Shown here: positions 45,579 to 55,194 of the stretch, piece after piece
How positions within the stretch are numbered: the stretch's first letter is position 1
Layout of the letters: each line of letters starts with the position of its first letter
NCBI GenBank assembly: GCA_902559035.1
Contig: CACEGG010000002.1
Span: 115,846-179,845, forward strand
Length of the DNA stretch: 64,000 bases
Reading direction: 5' to 3'
DNA from: an uncultured Bacteroidota bacterium
Lineage (GTDB): Bacteria; Bacteroidota; Bacteroidia; Flavobacteriales; Flavobacteriaceae
Program-made: the position numbers and the translations under genes
The notes under the pieces: model-generated
The model's database searches: none
Told to the model about the DNA's origin: nothing
What the model saw: only the letters and a program-made list of their open reading frames with translations

Positions 45579-46338
45579 TTACATAGTTTTACTATTCTTC
45601 TGTATAAAGATTAATTCTCAATCAACTACAATTGATAAAGAGTCAAACAACCTAACGTTGGATGGAAATATTGAGTTTTCTGAAAAGAATTTAATTGAAG
45701 CTGAAGCATTATACAGAAAATCTATTTCAAAAGATTCTACTAATATTGCAGCAAGTTATAATTTGGCTAATTCTTTTTATAATAAAGAATTAAATCAAGA
45801 GGCTTTAAATCAATATAGGTCTTCAATAAAAAAAGCAAAAGACAAAACGACCCTGCATAAGTCATTTCATAATTTAGGTAATCTTTTTATGAAAAATAAA
45901 GATTATCAAAACGCTGTAAACTCATTTAAAAATGCATTATTAAATAATCCTAAGGACGATGAAACTAGATACAATTATGTCTTAGCTAAAGAATTATTAA
46001 AAAACCAACAAAAGAATAACAAAAAAGACGATAAAGACAAGAAAAACGATAAGGACAAGAAGGATGATAAAGACAAGAAGGATGATAAAGATAACAAGGG
46101 AGATAATAAAAAAGATGAAAAGAAAAACGATAAAAAAGAGGACAAGAAAAACGACAATAATAAAAAAGATAATAAAGACAATAAAAATGAAAAGAACAAA
46201 CCTAAACCCAATAAAATATCTCCTGAGCAATTAAAAAACCTACTTAAAGCAATGGACAATGAAGAAAAGAAAGTTCAGAAAAAGGTTAATAAAAATAAAG
46301 TTAAAGGTGTCCCAGTAAAAAATAAAAAAGATTGGTAA
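45565..46338 (+). CDS. batC: BatC, TPR protein with Lys/Asp-rich tail
   Basis: A 257-residue exported protein: signal peptide (about 1-19, ending INSQS), tetratricopeptide repeats (about 28-150, for example AASYNLANSFYNKELNQEALNQ cut to its core) and a highly charged low-complexity segment (about 150-215) built from Lys, Asp and Asn. The C-terminal 40 residues contain ISPEQLKNLLKAMDNEEKKVQ, a conserved BatC tail. It overlaps batB by 14 bases and precedes batD by 5. Confidence 0.88.
   Translation: MRKISYIVLLFFCIKINSQSTTIDKESNNLTLDGNIEFSEKNLIEAEALYRKSISKDSTNIAASYNLANSFYNKELNQEALNQYRSSIKKAKDKTTLHKSFHNLGNLFMKNKDYQNAVNSFKNALLNNPKDDETRYNYVLAKELLKNQQKNNKKDDKDKKNDKDKKDDKDKKDDKDNKGDNKKDEKKNDKKEDKKNDNNKKDNKDNKNEKNKPKPNKISPEQLKNLLKAMDNEEKKVQKKVNKNKVKGVPVKNKKDW
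46030..46101 (+). repeat. 18-bp in-frame tandem repeat in batC
   Basis: Four imperfect 18-base units at 46030, 46048, 46066 and 46084 encode six-residue units DKDKKN, DKDKKD, DKDKKD and DKDNKG (residues 156-179). A looser Lys/Asp-rich stretch follows to about 46200. The open frames on the opposite strand here are artefacts of this composition. Confidence 0.85.
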
Positions 46339-46343
46339 TTAAA

Positions 46344-48119
46344 ATGAAATTGAAAATTTATTTATTGGCTTTCTTACTACAGTTTTCAATTGTTCAGATG
46401 ACTGGACAAGAAGATTCTGTAAATTTTGAAACAATTTTGAGTAAAAAAACATTAGGACTAAACGAAAATTTAAGAGTAGATTTCAAAATGAATAAAGACG
46501 GAGATAATTTTAATCCACCAGATTTTAAAGGATTTAGAGTTATTGGGGGACCTAATCAATCCGTTAGTAATATGTGGGTCAACGGCAAAAGAACTTTTTC
46601 TAAAAGTTATTCATATTTTTTAAGCCCTTTGGGAAAAGGCTCTCTTACTATAGGTCAAGCAACTATTGAAATAGACGGCCAGGTTTTTAAAACCCTTCCT
46701 TTAAAAGTAAATGTTAGTGAATCAGTTTCTATAAGTAAAGATCCTGATGATCCTAGTTATATTGTAAATGAAAATTTACACTTAGTGGCAGAAGTTTCGA
46801 ATACAAATCCTTTTTTAAATGAGGGTATTTCAATTATTTATAAGCTCTATTTTTCTCCTCAAATCAATGTTACAAATGTTGGAGAAATTGAAACCCCAGA
46901 GTTTGAAAATTTTTGGTCTCAAAATATTAAAATCCCAAGACTTCAAATTGAAAGAGGTTCATATAAGGGGGACAGTTATAATTATGTAACATGGAAAAAA
47001 ACAGTTTTGTATCCACAAAAAACAGATAAACTTGAAATACTTCCTTTATCATTAGATGTTTCGGTTGATGTTCCAACAAATCGAAGAGATTTTTTTGGAA
47101 ACAGAATTTATAACCAAGTGTCTAAAAAAGTAACTGCTGGGAAAAGAATTATTCAAGTAAAAGAATTACCCGTTAACTCACCAGAAAGTTTTAATGGAGC
47201 TGTTGGAGACTTTGAGATAGATCTTAGAACGACTAAAACTGATTTAAATGCCTCCGAATCTTTGCAAGCAACGGTTGAAATTTCTGGTAAAGGAAATTTA
47301 AAATTATTTTCTCCACCATCTCTTCAGGTGCCAAGCTCATTAGAGAAATATGATCCAGAGTATAATGAAAAAGTTTCTACAAACATAACAGGAATGAAAG
47401 GGAGTATCTCTAATACATATACTTTAGTCCCGCAGTTTCAAGGAAAGTATCCGATAAATGCAGTAGAATTTACTTTTTTCAATACCAGTTCAAAAAAGTA
47501 TGAAACTCTAAAATCCAAAGAAACTGTAATAAATGTATTAGAGGGGCCAACCTCATTTGAGAGCAATAAACCTTCAACTGATTCATCAATTATTTCAAAT
47601 AATATTCTTCCTTCAATCAATCAATTTAAGTTTATTAAAACTAATCCCGAATTAATTAAAATTAATTCTAAACCCTTTATTTATTCAATAAGTTTTTATT
47701 TACTTCTTTTATTACCAATAGTAATCATGATTATCATAATAGTGTTTTTTAAATCAAAAAAAATCACTAGCTCTGAAAGGGAAGAACATAATTCAAGAAG
47801 AGCAAACAAGCTTGCAAGAAAATATTTGTCTGAAGCCAAGAAAAATTTAGATAAAAAAGACTTGTTTTATGTCTCACTTGAAAAAGCCTTACATAACTTT
47901 TTAAAATCTAAACTTTCAATAGAAACTACAGACTATAGTAAACAAAGAATTTCAGAGTTACTTTTAGAAAAAAATATAGGTAAAGAACCTAAACAGCTTT
48001 TTATAACATTAATTGAAAATTGTGAATATGCAAGATATACTCCTGCATCAAATGTAGCAATCAATAAAGATTATGAAAATGCAGTAAAAGTCATTTCAGA
48101 AATTGATAAAGTAATTTAA
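46344..48119 (+). CDS. batD: BatD, exported membrane protein
   Basis: A 591-residue protein from the ATG at 46344: signal peptide (about 1-21, ending MTGQ), a long periplasmic beta-sandwich region (about 25-440; GFRVIGGPNQS, YVTWKKTVLYPQKTD and GNLKLFSPPSLQVP are BatD-like), one membrane segment (about 450-475) and a cytoplasmic helical tail. An in-frame TTG at 46332 inside batC is the less likely start. It is adjacent to batE with no gap. Confidence 0.9.
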   Translation: MKLKIYLLAFLLQFSIVQMTGQEDSVNFETILSKKTLGLNENLRVDFKMNKDGDNFNPPDFKGFRVIGGPNQSVSNMWVNGKRTFSKSYSYFLSPLGKGSLTIGQATIEIDGQVFKTLPLKVNVSESVSISKDPDDPSYIVNENLHLVAEVSNTNPFLNEGISIIYKLYFSPQINVTNVGEIETPEFENFWSQNIKIPRLQIERGSYKGDSYNYVTWKKTVLYPQKTDKLEILPLSLDVSVDVPTNRRDFFGNRIYNQVSKKVTAGKRIIQVKELPVNSPESFNGAVGDFEIDLRTTKTDLNASESLQATVEISGKGNLKLFSPPSLQVPSSLEKYDPEYNEKVSTNITGMKGSISNTYTLVPQFQGKYPINAVEFTFFNTSSKKYETLKSKETVINVLEGPTSFESNKPSTDSSIISNNILPSINQFKFIKTNPELIKINSKPFIYSISFYLLLLLPIVIMIIIIVFFKSKKITSSEREEHNSRRANKLARKYLSEAKKNLDKKDLFYVSLEKALHNFLKSKLSIETTDYSKQRISELLLEKNIGKEPKQLFITLIENCEYARYTPASNVAINKDYENAVKVISEIDKVI

Positions 48120-48878
48120 ATGAAAAATTTAGTACTAATTATAGTTTTATTTATCTCAAGCGTTGCGTTTTCACAAACAAATAATAATATAAAATTTAAA
48201 CAAGGCGTTCAGGATTATAATAATGGGGATTATTTAAGTGCTATTAGTCTATTCACAGAAATTATTAATAATGGAGAACATTCAAAGCAGTTATATTTCA
48301 ACTTAGGAAATACCTACTATAAACTTAATGATATCCCAAATAGTATTTATTATTATGAAAAAGCTTTAAAATTAGATCCAAGTGATATTGATACACTAAA
48401 CAATTTAGCATACACTCAAAATATGTTAATTGATAAAATAGACATGCTTCCTTCAAACCAGTTATCGAACATATTAATAACTATTTCTAACTTATTTTCA
48501 ATAAATCAATGGCTATGTATTGGAATAATTTCATTTTACATTTTTTTAATTTTATTTATACTTTATTATTTCAAAAGAGACAGTAATTCTAAAAAAACAT
48601 ACTTTACATTTTCTTCAATTGTTTTTTGTATTTCTATTGTTTTTATTTTGACAGGAATAACAAAATTTGAAAATCAACAATCAAATGTAGAAGCTATAAT
48701 TTTTGATAAGAAAATAGATTTTAGGACTGAGCCAAACTATAGAAGTGAAGTTCAGTTTAATTTACACGAAGGCACAAAGGTAAAATTAAAAGAAGAGTTA
48801 GGTGATTGGGTTTTAGTTGAACTTAGTAATGGAGCTAGTGGATGGCTTGAATTAAATTCAATCAAAAAAATTGATTGA
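48120..48878 (+). CDS. batE: BatE, TPR and SH3-domain membrane protein
   Basis: A 252-residue protein: signal peptide (about 1-19, ending VAFSQ), two TPR units (about 23-105), two membrane segments (about 135-155 and 163-183) and a C-terminal bacterial SH3 domain (about 190-250; DFRTEPNYRSEV, GDWVLVEL, GASGWL). It is the last gene of the bat operon. It converges on cvpA, sharing 21 bases at the 3' ends. Confidence 0.9.
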   Translation: MKNLVLIIVLFISSVAFSQTNNNIKFKQGVQDYNNGDYLSAISLFTEIINNGEHSKQLYFNLGNTYYKLNDIPNSIYYYEKALKLDPSDIDTLNNLAYTQNMLIDKIDMLPSNQLSNILITISNLFSINQWLCIGIISFYIFLILFILYYFKRDSNSKKTYFTFSSIVFCISIVFILTGITKFENQQSNVEAIIFDKKIDFRTEPNYRSEVQFNLHEGTKVKLKEELGDWVLVELSNGASGWLELNSIKKID

Positions 48879-49379
48879 ATTTTTACTATAATCAATAATA
48901 TTCAACAAGTATTCTCCAATTTCTAAAGTAGGGTTATAAAAAACAAGCTTTTCTAAAGCTGTTTGGTCAACAATAGAAAATTCAGAATTAATATTTTCAA
49001 AAAACACCAAACAAAAAGATATTATCAAGACATATTTAACCCCACCAAATACCCCTCCTAAAAGCTTATTGACAAATCCTAAAAACATAACTTTCGCAAT
49101 TTTAGTTAAAAGTTTTGCAAGAAGTGAAACAGAAAAAATAATTATAACAAATGTGAAGGCAAATGAAAAAATCTTTAAATAGCTATCATTAATTGATTCT
49201 AATTGAGCTGCAAAATTTATATTTACAAAAGTTAGGGTTAGATCCGAGAATTTTAACGATCCGTAAACTCCAAGAATTAAAGCAAATACTGAACTTAACT
49301 CATTGATTAGGCCCTTGGAGAATCCACGATAAGATCCTAAAAGGATTAAGCAAACAATAAAAATATCTAAGTAATTCAA
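48858..49379 (-). CDS. cvpA: CvpA family membrane protein
   Basis: A 173-residue protein with four membrane segments and the CvpA pattern: NYLDIFIVCLILLGSYRGFSKGLI at the start (cut to YRGFSKGL as its core), then a glycine-rich LGGVFGGVKY loop. The family is linked to colicin V production and envelope stress; the exact role is open. TTG is the apparent start, supported by the N-terminal match and by a promoter 11 bases upstream. Confidence 0.85.
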   Translation of the reverse strand: MNYLDIFIVCLILLGSYRGFSKGLINELSSVFALILGVYGSLKFSDLTLTFVNINFAAQLESINDSYLKIFSFAFTFVIIIFSVSLLAKLLTKIAKVMFLGFVNKLLGGVFGGVKYVLIISFCLVFFENINSEFSIVDQTALEKLVFYNPTLEIGEYLLNIIDYSKNSINFFD

Positions 49380-49390
49380 GATTTTATTTA

Positions 49391-49417
49391 CAAATATAGG
49401 TATATTGTTTTCATCAA
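49391..49417 (-). promoter_or_regulatory. cvpA promoter (Bacteroidota type)
   Basis: Minus strand: TTG (complement of 49415-49417), 16 bases, TATATTTG (complement of 49391-49398), an exact TANNTTTG match, ending 11 bases before the cvpA start. The element order and spacing equal those before asd. Confidence 0.55.
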
Positions 49418-49431
49418 ATTATAAATTATGT

Positions 49432-49791
49432 ATGATGAAAATCAAAAATGATTTGAAAGAAAAATGGGATTTAATTTTAAGCCTTATATCGACAAAATTT
49501 AACAATGGAGAAAAACTTGATATTGAAAGTATTATTTTTTTAATTGGAGTTCAAGAGTTAGGTCAACCAGACTTAAAATTTAATAAAAACCAGAAAATTG
49601 ATTTAATGCATATTGCAGTATGTCGTTTGCTTGAGCCATTTGGATATTATAAATTTGATTATGTTGACGAAGACGGATGGCCTCACTATAAAATCATTAC
49701 TAAACTTCCGAACCTAAAGGCAGGGGAACAAAGTATTTTAATGAAAGAAGCTATAATTAATTATTTTATTGAAAAACAGCTTATTGAATAA
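49432..49791 (+). CDS. Conserved hypothetical protein upstream of pheS
   Basis: I do not recognise a named family. The 119-residue soluble product (ATG at 49432 or 49435) has no signal or membrane segment. It contains IESIIFLIGVQELGQ and FGYYKFDYVDEDGWPHYK, an aromatic-rich core that looks conserved, and a helical C-terminus. In-frame TTG at 49405 is less likely. Divergent from cvpA and 40 bases upstream of pheS. A small basic/acidic helical protein of unknown role. Confidence 0.7.
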   Translation: MMKIKNDLKEKWDLILSLISTKFNNGEKLDIESIIFLIGVQELGQPDLKFNKNQKIDLMHIAVCRLLEPFGYYKFDYVDEDGWPHYKIITKLPNLKAGEQSILMKEAIINYFIEKQLIE

Positions 49792-49831
49792 ATCAAAATG
49801 AGTATTTTTGAAGCATTAGATCAACAAGTTT

Positions 49832-50851
49832 ATGATTAAGGAAATAGAGGAAAAAATCAAAAAAGTATTAGACTTTAATAGTAAAGATAGTAACGAAATT
49901 GAAGACTTTAGAATAGAGTTTTTAGGCAAAAAAGGACATATTTCAAGATATTTTTCTGAATTTAAAAAAGTAAAAGACACTGAAAAAAAAGAATACGGAT
50001 TAGCTATTAATAAATTAAAATCAACTGCTCAAGACAAAATTGAAGAATTAAAAAAGTCTATAAATTGCTCAGAAAATAAAAAAACAAATAATATAGATTT
50101 AACTCGACCCGCATCAATGATTGAACTTGGATCTAGACATCCAATCTCAATTATTAGAGATAAAATAATCGATATATTTTACAAGATAGGCTTTAATATT
50201 TCTGAGGGTCCTGAAATTGAAGACGACTGGCATAATTTCACTGCTTTAAATCTTCCTTTGCATCATCCTGCTAGGGACATGCAAGATACTTTCTTTATTA
50301 ATAAAGATCCTGACCTTTTATTAAGAACACACACTTCATCTGTACAAATAAGACACATGGAGAATAATGAACCTCCTATAAGAACCATATCACCTGGAAG
50401 AGTGTATCGAAATGAAGATATTTCTGCTAGATCCCATTGTTTTTTCCACCAGATTGAGGGACTTTATATTGATGAAAATGTATCATTTGCTGATTTAAAA
50501 CAAACCTTATTGTTTTTTACTAAAGAGTTATTTGGCAAATCTAAAATTAGACTTAGACCATCTTATTTTCCGTTTACAGAACCAAGCGCGGAGGTTGATA
50601 TTTATTGGGGTTTAAATTCTGAAACAGATTACAGAATTACAAAAGGAACAGGCTGGCTTGAAATTATGGGTTGTGGAATGGTAGATCCAAATGTTTTGGA
50701 TAATTGTAAAATAGATTCAAATAAATATTCAGGTTTTGCTTTTGGTATGGGTATTGAAAGAATCGCAATGCTTCTTTACCAAATAGAGGATATAAGGATA
50801 TTATATGAGAATGATATTAGATTTAACTCTCAATTTAAAGATTCAATCTAA
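49832..50851 (+). CDS. pheS: Phenylalanyl-tRNA synthetase alpha subunit
   Basis: Catalytic subunit of the heterotetrameric PheRS. It has 339 residues: N-terminal coiled coil (about 1-85), then the class II core with [50 protein letters not shown] and [13 protein letters not shown] (motif 3). The beta-subunit gene is not in the window. Its end overlaps gpsA on the other strand by 9 bases. Confidence 0.96.
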   Translation: MIKEIEEKIKKVLDFNSKDSNEIEDFRIEFLGKKGHISRYFSEFKKVKDTEKKEYGLAINKLKSTAQDKIEELKKSINCSENKKTNNIDLTRPASMIELGSRHPISIIRDKIIDIFYKIGFNISEGPEIEDDWHNFTALNLPLHHPARDMQDTFFINKDPDLLLRTHTSSVQIRHMENNEPPIRTISPGRVYRNEDISARSHCFFHQIEGLYIDENVSFADLKQTLLFFTKELFGKSKIRLRPSYFPFTEPSAEVDIYWGLNSETDYRITKGTGWLEIMGCGMVDPNVLDNCKIDSNKYSGFAFGMGIERIAMLLYQIEDIRILYENDIRFNSQFKDSI

Positions 50852-51832
50852 GTCAATCGTAAGATCTTTTATAATTTTTCTAGGACTTTTATTTTCATAT
50901 AATATTTTATACGCTGAGTTAATAATTTTAAACTGTTGACTGCTGTCAGAAATAAGTTCATAAGCATTTTTTGTTGCATAGTACCCTTCTGCTATCATAG
51001 ACATTTCTGACACTGCAGACTTTAAGGTGTATCCTTTACCGATCATATTTCCTAGCGTCCTGTTTCTGCTAAATGATGAGTAGCAAGTTACAAGCAAATC
51101 TCCTAAGTATTCGGAGTCGTTTATATCACGTGAAGTTTTGTAAATTTTAAGAACAAATTTTTTCATTTCCCTAACACAGCTACTTATTAAAACACTCTGG
51201 AAATTATCTCCATAACCTAAACCATGGCAAATACCAGCCATGATGGCATATACATTTTTAAGCATAGCTGCATATTCAACGCCCATAGTATCCTTAGAAA
51301 ATTTTACATTAATGTAATTAGACATTAAAGAATTGGTCATTTCAGTTCCAATAGCTTTATTTTTGCAAGCCACAGTTAGATAAGATAATTTTTCTAGGGC
51401 AACTTCTTCTGCATGACAGGGACCAGTGATAATTCCAATTTGAGAAAAAGGGATTTTATAAAATTTATTTAAATGTTCACTGACAATTAAATGAGATTCA
51501 GGAATCACGCCTTTTAGTGCTGAAAAAATTTTTTTCTCTGAAATTAAATGTTTGATTTTTTTTAATTCATCATCTACAAAAGGAGAGGGTATAGCTAAAA
51601 TTAAAACCTCTGATTTATTCACAACTTCAATAATTGATGAACTAGGATTTATTTTAGACATTTTTAAATTTATAGACCTTAAGTATTTTGGGTTTTTCCC
51701 ATTCTCCTTAATTGAAGAAACATTTTCGTCACTTCTAACATACCAATTTATTACATCGTTATTTTCTGACAACATTTTTACAATAGCAGTTCCCCAACTA
51801 CCACCTCCAAGGACACCATATCTTAAATTCAT
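50843..51832 (-). CDS. gpsA: Glycerol-3-phosphate dehydrogenase (NAD(P)+)
   Basis: Reduces dihydroxyacetone phosphate to sn-glycerol 3-phosphate for phospholipid synthesis. It has 329 residues. The N-terminal nucleotide-binding [12 protein letters not shown], then [18 protein letters not shown] and the C-terminal [19 protein letters not shown] and [18 protein letters not shown] motifs are present. It is convergent with pheS. Confidence 0.95.
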   Translation of the reverse strand: MNLRYGVLGGGSWGTAIVKMLSENNDVINWYVRSDENVSSIKENGKNPKYLRSINLKMSKINPSSSIIEVVNKSEVLILAIPSPFVDDELKKIKHLISEKKIFSALKGVIPESHLIVSEHLNKFYKIPFSQIGIITGPCHAEEVALEKLSYLTVACKNKAIGTEMTNSLMSNYINVKFSKDTMGVEYAAMLKNVYAIMAGICHGLGYGDNFQSVLISSCVREMKKFVLKIYKTSRDINDSEYLGDLLVTCYSSFSRNRTLGNMIGKGYTLKSAVSEMSMIAEGYYATKNAYELISDSSQQFKIINSAYKILYENKSPRKIIKDLTIDLD

Positions 51833-51928
51833 TTTATAAAGATTAACAAAATTTTGTGAATCTACTACTCAAATTAAAATTAAATTTATGATTAATAAAG
51901 TTCAATAGTTAATTAATAGTTTGGTTTT

Positions 51929-51959
51929 ACACTCTCTTTTTTAAGGGAGTGTTTTTTTT
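51929..51959 (+). terminator. Strong intrinsic terminator with no obvious upstream gene
   Basis: ACACTCTC (51929-51936) pairs over 8 bases (one T-G) with GGGAGTGT (51945-51952) and is followed by eight Ts. It points in the plus direction, but no plus-strand gene lies within 1 kb upstream apart from pheS, whose end is at 50851 behind antisense gpsA. The 144-base gap 51833-51976 could therefore encode a short RNA; no other feature is seen in it. Confidence 0.75.
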
Positions 51960-51976
51960 ATTAAATAATTCTTAAG

Positions 51977-52405
51977 CTATCCTAAAAAAAGAAAAAGTAG
52001 CCCAATTGTATAAAATAATATAACTCTAGAGAACCTTTTCTTATTTGAATTAGCTTTTTTAAATAATGACCAACCTATATTAATTAGTAAAACAGCAAAA
52101 ATGTTATAAAATGGAGATTCTATTAGAAAATAGAATACATCATTGTTGTTAAAAATTTCCTTAAATCCATTGGACCACAATTTTAGTTTAGGTGATAATA
52201 AGTATAAAATTAATTTAATTGATAGATAAATATTAGAGAAAATCAATCCGAATAAAGTAATTCTCAAATCAAGTGGTTTAAAATTTAGATTTTTTAAAAG
52301 ACTAAAGATGAATCTAAATATGGTGTAAAATAAAACGGTCAATGTCACAATCTTACAAAAAGAATGTAATTGAAAAACCCAAGTATATATTAAAGTATAA
52401 TCCAT
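51977..52405 (-). CDS. Hypothetical four-segment membrane protein
   Basis: No family recognised. The 142-residue product has four predicted hydrophobic segments (about 12-36, 45-70, 90-115 and 122-141), with few charged residues between them and a short Lys/Asn-rich loop (KKANSNKKRFSR). An early His (residue 13) and aromatic residues could fit a haem-binding or b-type membrane fold, but nothing proves this. It directly abuts the ABC ATPase stop on the same strand (no gap), so the two are probably translated from one mRNA. Confidence 0.6.
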   Translation of the reverse strand: MDYTLIYTWVFQLHSFCKIVTLTVLFYTIFRFIFSLLKNLNFKPLDLRITLFGLIFSNIYLSIKLILYLLSPKLKLWSNGFKEIFNNNDVFYFLIESPFYNIFAVLLINIGWSLFKKANSNKKRFSRVILFYTIGLLFLFLG

Positions 52406-54022
52406 TTAAAAATCACTTGCCTTTAACAATGCTTTTGTGTATTTATTTTTAGGAGAATTAAACAAAGAATCAGTTTCGTTAAGCTCAACTATTTTACCTT
52501 TTTCTAATACAATTACTCTATCAGTAAAATAGCGTATTACAGACATGTCGTGAGAAATAAAAACATAAGTAAATCCAAATTGTTCTTTTAAATCATTTAA
52601 TAAGTTTAAAATCTCAGCTTGAATCGAAACATCCAAAGCAGATACAGATTCATCACAGACAATAATTCTTGGATTAAGAGCTAATGCTCTGGCAATTACA
52701 ATTCTTTGCCTTTGACCACCTGAAAATTCGTTCGGAAATTTATTAAAATCTTTTTCTTTCAGTCCGACTTGTTTCAATAAACTCAGCGCTTTGAGTTTCA
52801 TTTCTTTTTTTGTTTTAAATATGCTATGAACTATCATTGGCTCAACTATTGAATCACCAATGCAAATTTCAGAGTTAAGCGATGAATAGGGGTCTTGAAA
52901 AATTAATTGAACATTTTTTCTAAAAACAGTACTTTTTATATACTTGATGTTTTCATTTTCAAAATATACTGCTCCTTTTTTGAGTTTAACTAAACCTAAA
53001 ATACATTTAGCAATTGTTGATTTGCCTGACCCAGATTCCCCAACTATTCCAAGAACTTCTCCTCTAAAAACATTAAAAGAGATATTATTAATAATTTTAT
53101 TTAATCCATATGAAAAATGTAATTCTTCAACTCTTAAAATAGGGGGTTGACCATATATTTTTGAATGAAAAAGCTTTCTCTCTTTTTTTGTAAGAAACTT
53201 AATTTCTCTTATTTTTTTTGTTAACAATCTATATGGTCTATTTTTCTTTGGCGGTGTAGAATGGATCAAATCGTAAGTATAGCTTTCCCTTGGGGATTTA
53301 AATATTTTGCTAGCACTGCCTTGTTCAATTATAAAACCATTTTTTAATATAATTAGATTATCAACAAATTTAGATACCAAGTTCAAATCATGTGATATAA
53401 AAATAACACTCATTTTATATTCAAGTTGTAAGGATTTAATTAAAGAAATAATTTCATTTTTAACTAAACCATCAAGAGATGTTGTTGGCTCATCAGCAAT
53501 AAGTAGTTTCGGATTACAAGCAATAGCGATAGCTATCATTATTCTTTGTTGTTGCCCACCACTTAATTGATGGGGATATTTTTCGTAAACAACTTTAGGG
53601 TTTTTTAGTTGTACTTTTTCAATAAGATCTAAAACTTTCTTTACATCAGACTCTTTGTTATTTTTATTATGATTGGTAACTATTTCTAAAATTTGATGTC
53701 CACATTTCATGCTTGGGTTCAATGAGCTCATCGGTTCCTGAAAAATTATTGAGATCTCTTTTCCTCTTATTGTTTCAATTTTTTTCTTTGACAAATTAGA
53801 CAATTCAGTCCCTTCGAAAACAATTGATCCCTCAGATTGAAAACTACTATTATTTAGTAGATTCAAAATTGATAAAGCTGTTATTGATTTTCCTGATCCA
53901 GATTCCCCAACGATTCCTAATATTTCATTTTTATTTAGTTGGAATGAAATTTCTGATAAAATTATATTACTATCTATTTTTACTGTTAATTTTTCTAATG
54001 ACAGAAGGCTATTGTTTTTCAT
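52406..54022 (-). CDS. Fused oligopeptide/dipeptide-type ABC transporter ATPase (DppD-DppF-like)
   Basis: A 538-residue protein with two complete ABC ATPase halves. The first Walker A GESGSGKS is at 39-46, with signature LSGGQQQRIMIA and DEPTTSLD; the second Walker A lies near residue 330, with signature FSGGQRQRIVIARALALNPRI (core SGGQRQR) and DESVSALD. Each half ends in the oligopeptide-type extension. Peptide or nickel uptake is typical for the family. No permease or binding protein is nearby, so partners must be encoded elsewhere. Confidence 0.93.
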   Translation of the reverse strand: MKNNSLLSLEKLTVKIDSNIILSEISFQLNKNEILGIVGESGSGKSITALSILNLLNNSSFQSEGSIVFEGTELSNLSKKKIETIRGKEISIIFQEPMSSLNPSMKCGHQILEIVTNHNKNNKESDVKKVLDLIEKVQLKNPKVVYEKYPHQLSGGQQQRIMIAIAIACNPKLLIADEPTTSLDGLVKNEIISLIKSLQLEYKMSVIFISHDLNLVSKFVDNLIILKNGFIIEQGSASKIFKSPRESYTYDLIHSTPPKKNRPYRLLTKKIREIKFLTKKERKLFHSKIYGQPPILRVEELHFSYGLNKIINNISFNVFRGEVLGIVGESGSGKSTIAKCILGLVKLKKGAVYFENENIKYIKSTVFRKNVQLIFQDPYSSLNSEICIGDSIVEPMIVHSIFKTKKEMKLKALSLLKQVGLKEKDFNKFPNEFSGGQRQRIVIARALALNPRIIVCDESVSALDVSIQAEILNLLNDLKEQFGFTYVFISHDMSVIRYFTDRVIVLEKGKIVELNETDSLFNSPKNKYTKALLKASDF

Positions 54023-54025
54023 TTG

Positions 54026-55174
54026 TCAATTAGAATTTTCAAGCATTTTTAGGGATTCTTTAAAATAGACATCAAAGTCTTTAGGCCTGTTATTGTCTTT
54101 TTCATTATTTCTTTCACCAAGCCTTACTATAATTGTATTTTTTTCTGGTATGACTATAACGTATTGCCCTAAAATCCCTCTCATGGCAAAAAATATATCT
54201 TTATTAATTTCTCCTAGCCAAAATCCATATCCATATTCAGAACTTTCTTTAAATCTAGGCTTTATAGATTTCACAACAAATGTAGAATCTAGAATTTGAT
54301 TACCATTCCATTTTCCAAAATCCTTATATAATTTTCCAAATCTAGCAAAATCTCGAGCGTTTGAATTAAAGCAGCAATATGCCTTAACACTGCTATTTTT
54401 CTTACCATCAATTTGCCAAAAAACATTATTTTCAAAGCCAAGAGGATCTGTGAACCACTCTTTTACTAAGTCTGAAATCTTTCTGCCAGTCGCTTTTTCA
54501 ATAGTCATTGATAAAAGTTGTGTATTACTACTATAGTATTTAAAACTTTTTCCAGAGGGTTCTATGATTTTTCTCGATTTAATCAATTCATTTAGTTCAC
54601 TAGTAATATAAGATCTTGCTGTAACTCCAAAAATGTTAGTATAACTCTCATTCCAATCCATTCCAGAGGACATACTAGCTAAATCTCCAATTGTTAGATC
54701 CGAAGCAAGTCCATTATTGTACTCATTTATATAATTACCAACTTTGTCATTCATGGATTTAAAAAATCCTTTTTCTATAGCTTTTCCCACGGCTGCAGAA
54801 ACAATACTCTTTGCCATTGAAAAAGAGTTACTGTGAGAATTTTTATCATAGTCACTAAAATATTTCTCATGCCAAATAGAGTCATTCTTGATTATTAGAA
54901 AAGCTACAGTTCCGAACTCTTCATGTAAATTTTTTAGTTTTTCAGTTTCTGGGACTTTATTGTAATTCTTATGAATCGGCCATTTTTGGGGATTTGAACT
55001 TTTAGTTATTTCAACATTGTCAAAATATTTATAATCAGTTATATCAGCTTCAGTCCTTTGAATTTTATAAATAGTACCAATTAGTTCAGAAAAATAAACG
55101 ACCTCAGAACTAAAAATAAATCCTCCAAAAATTAAAATTATTATTAAGCTAATCTTGCTTTTAAAAATTTTCAT
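54026..55174 (-). CDS. Serine hydrolase of the beta-lactamase/class C family
   Basis: A 382-residue protein with an N-terminal signal or anchor segment (about 6-24). The catalytic SxxK is Ser119-Met-Ala-Lys122 (SFSMAKS), and the Tyr site lies at about 213-214 (FKYYSSNTQ). GLASDLTIGDLASMSSGMDW is typical of the family. Homologues include esterases, penicillin-binding proteins and 6-aminohexanoate-dimer hydrolases; the substrate cannot be told. It is placed 3 bases upstream of the ABC ATPase gene and 20 bases after hemB. Confidence 0.88.
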   Translation of the reverse strand: MKIFKSKISLIIILIFGGFIFSSEVVYFSELIGTIYKIQRTEADITDYKYFDNVEITKSSNPQKWPIHKNYNKVPETEKLKNLHEEFGTVAFLIIKNDSIWHEKYFSDYDKNSHSNSFSMAKSIVSAAVGKAIEKGFFKSMNDKVGNYINEYNNGLASDLTIGDLASMSSGMDWNESYTNIFGVTARSYITSELNELIKSRKIIEPSGKSFKYYSSNTQLLSMTIEKATGRKISDLVKEWFTDPLGFENNVFWQIDGKKNSSVKAYCCFNSNARDFARFGKLYKDFGKWNGNQILDSTFVVKSIKPRFKESSEYGYGFWLGEINKDIFFAMRGILGQYVIVIPEKNTIIVRLGERNNEKDNNRPKDFDVYFKESLKMLENSN

Positions 55175-55194
55175 ATACCACTAATGTATGAAAA

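Noticed and set aside
45975-46259. Long open frames on the minus strand (94 and 77 residues) inside batC
   Set aside because: They are by-products of the Lys/Asp-rich repeat; their translations are runs of Leu/Ser or Phe/Ile without domain character.
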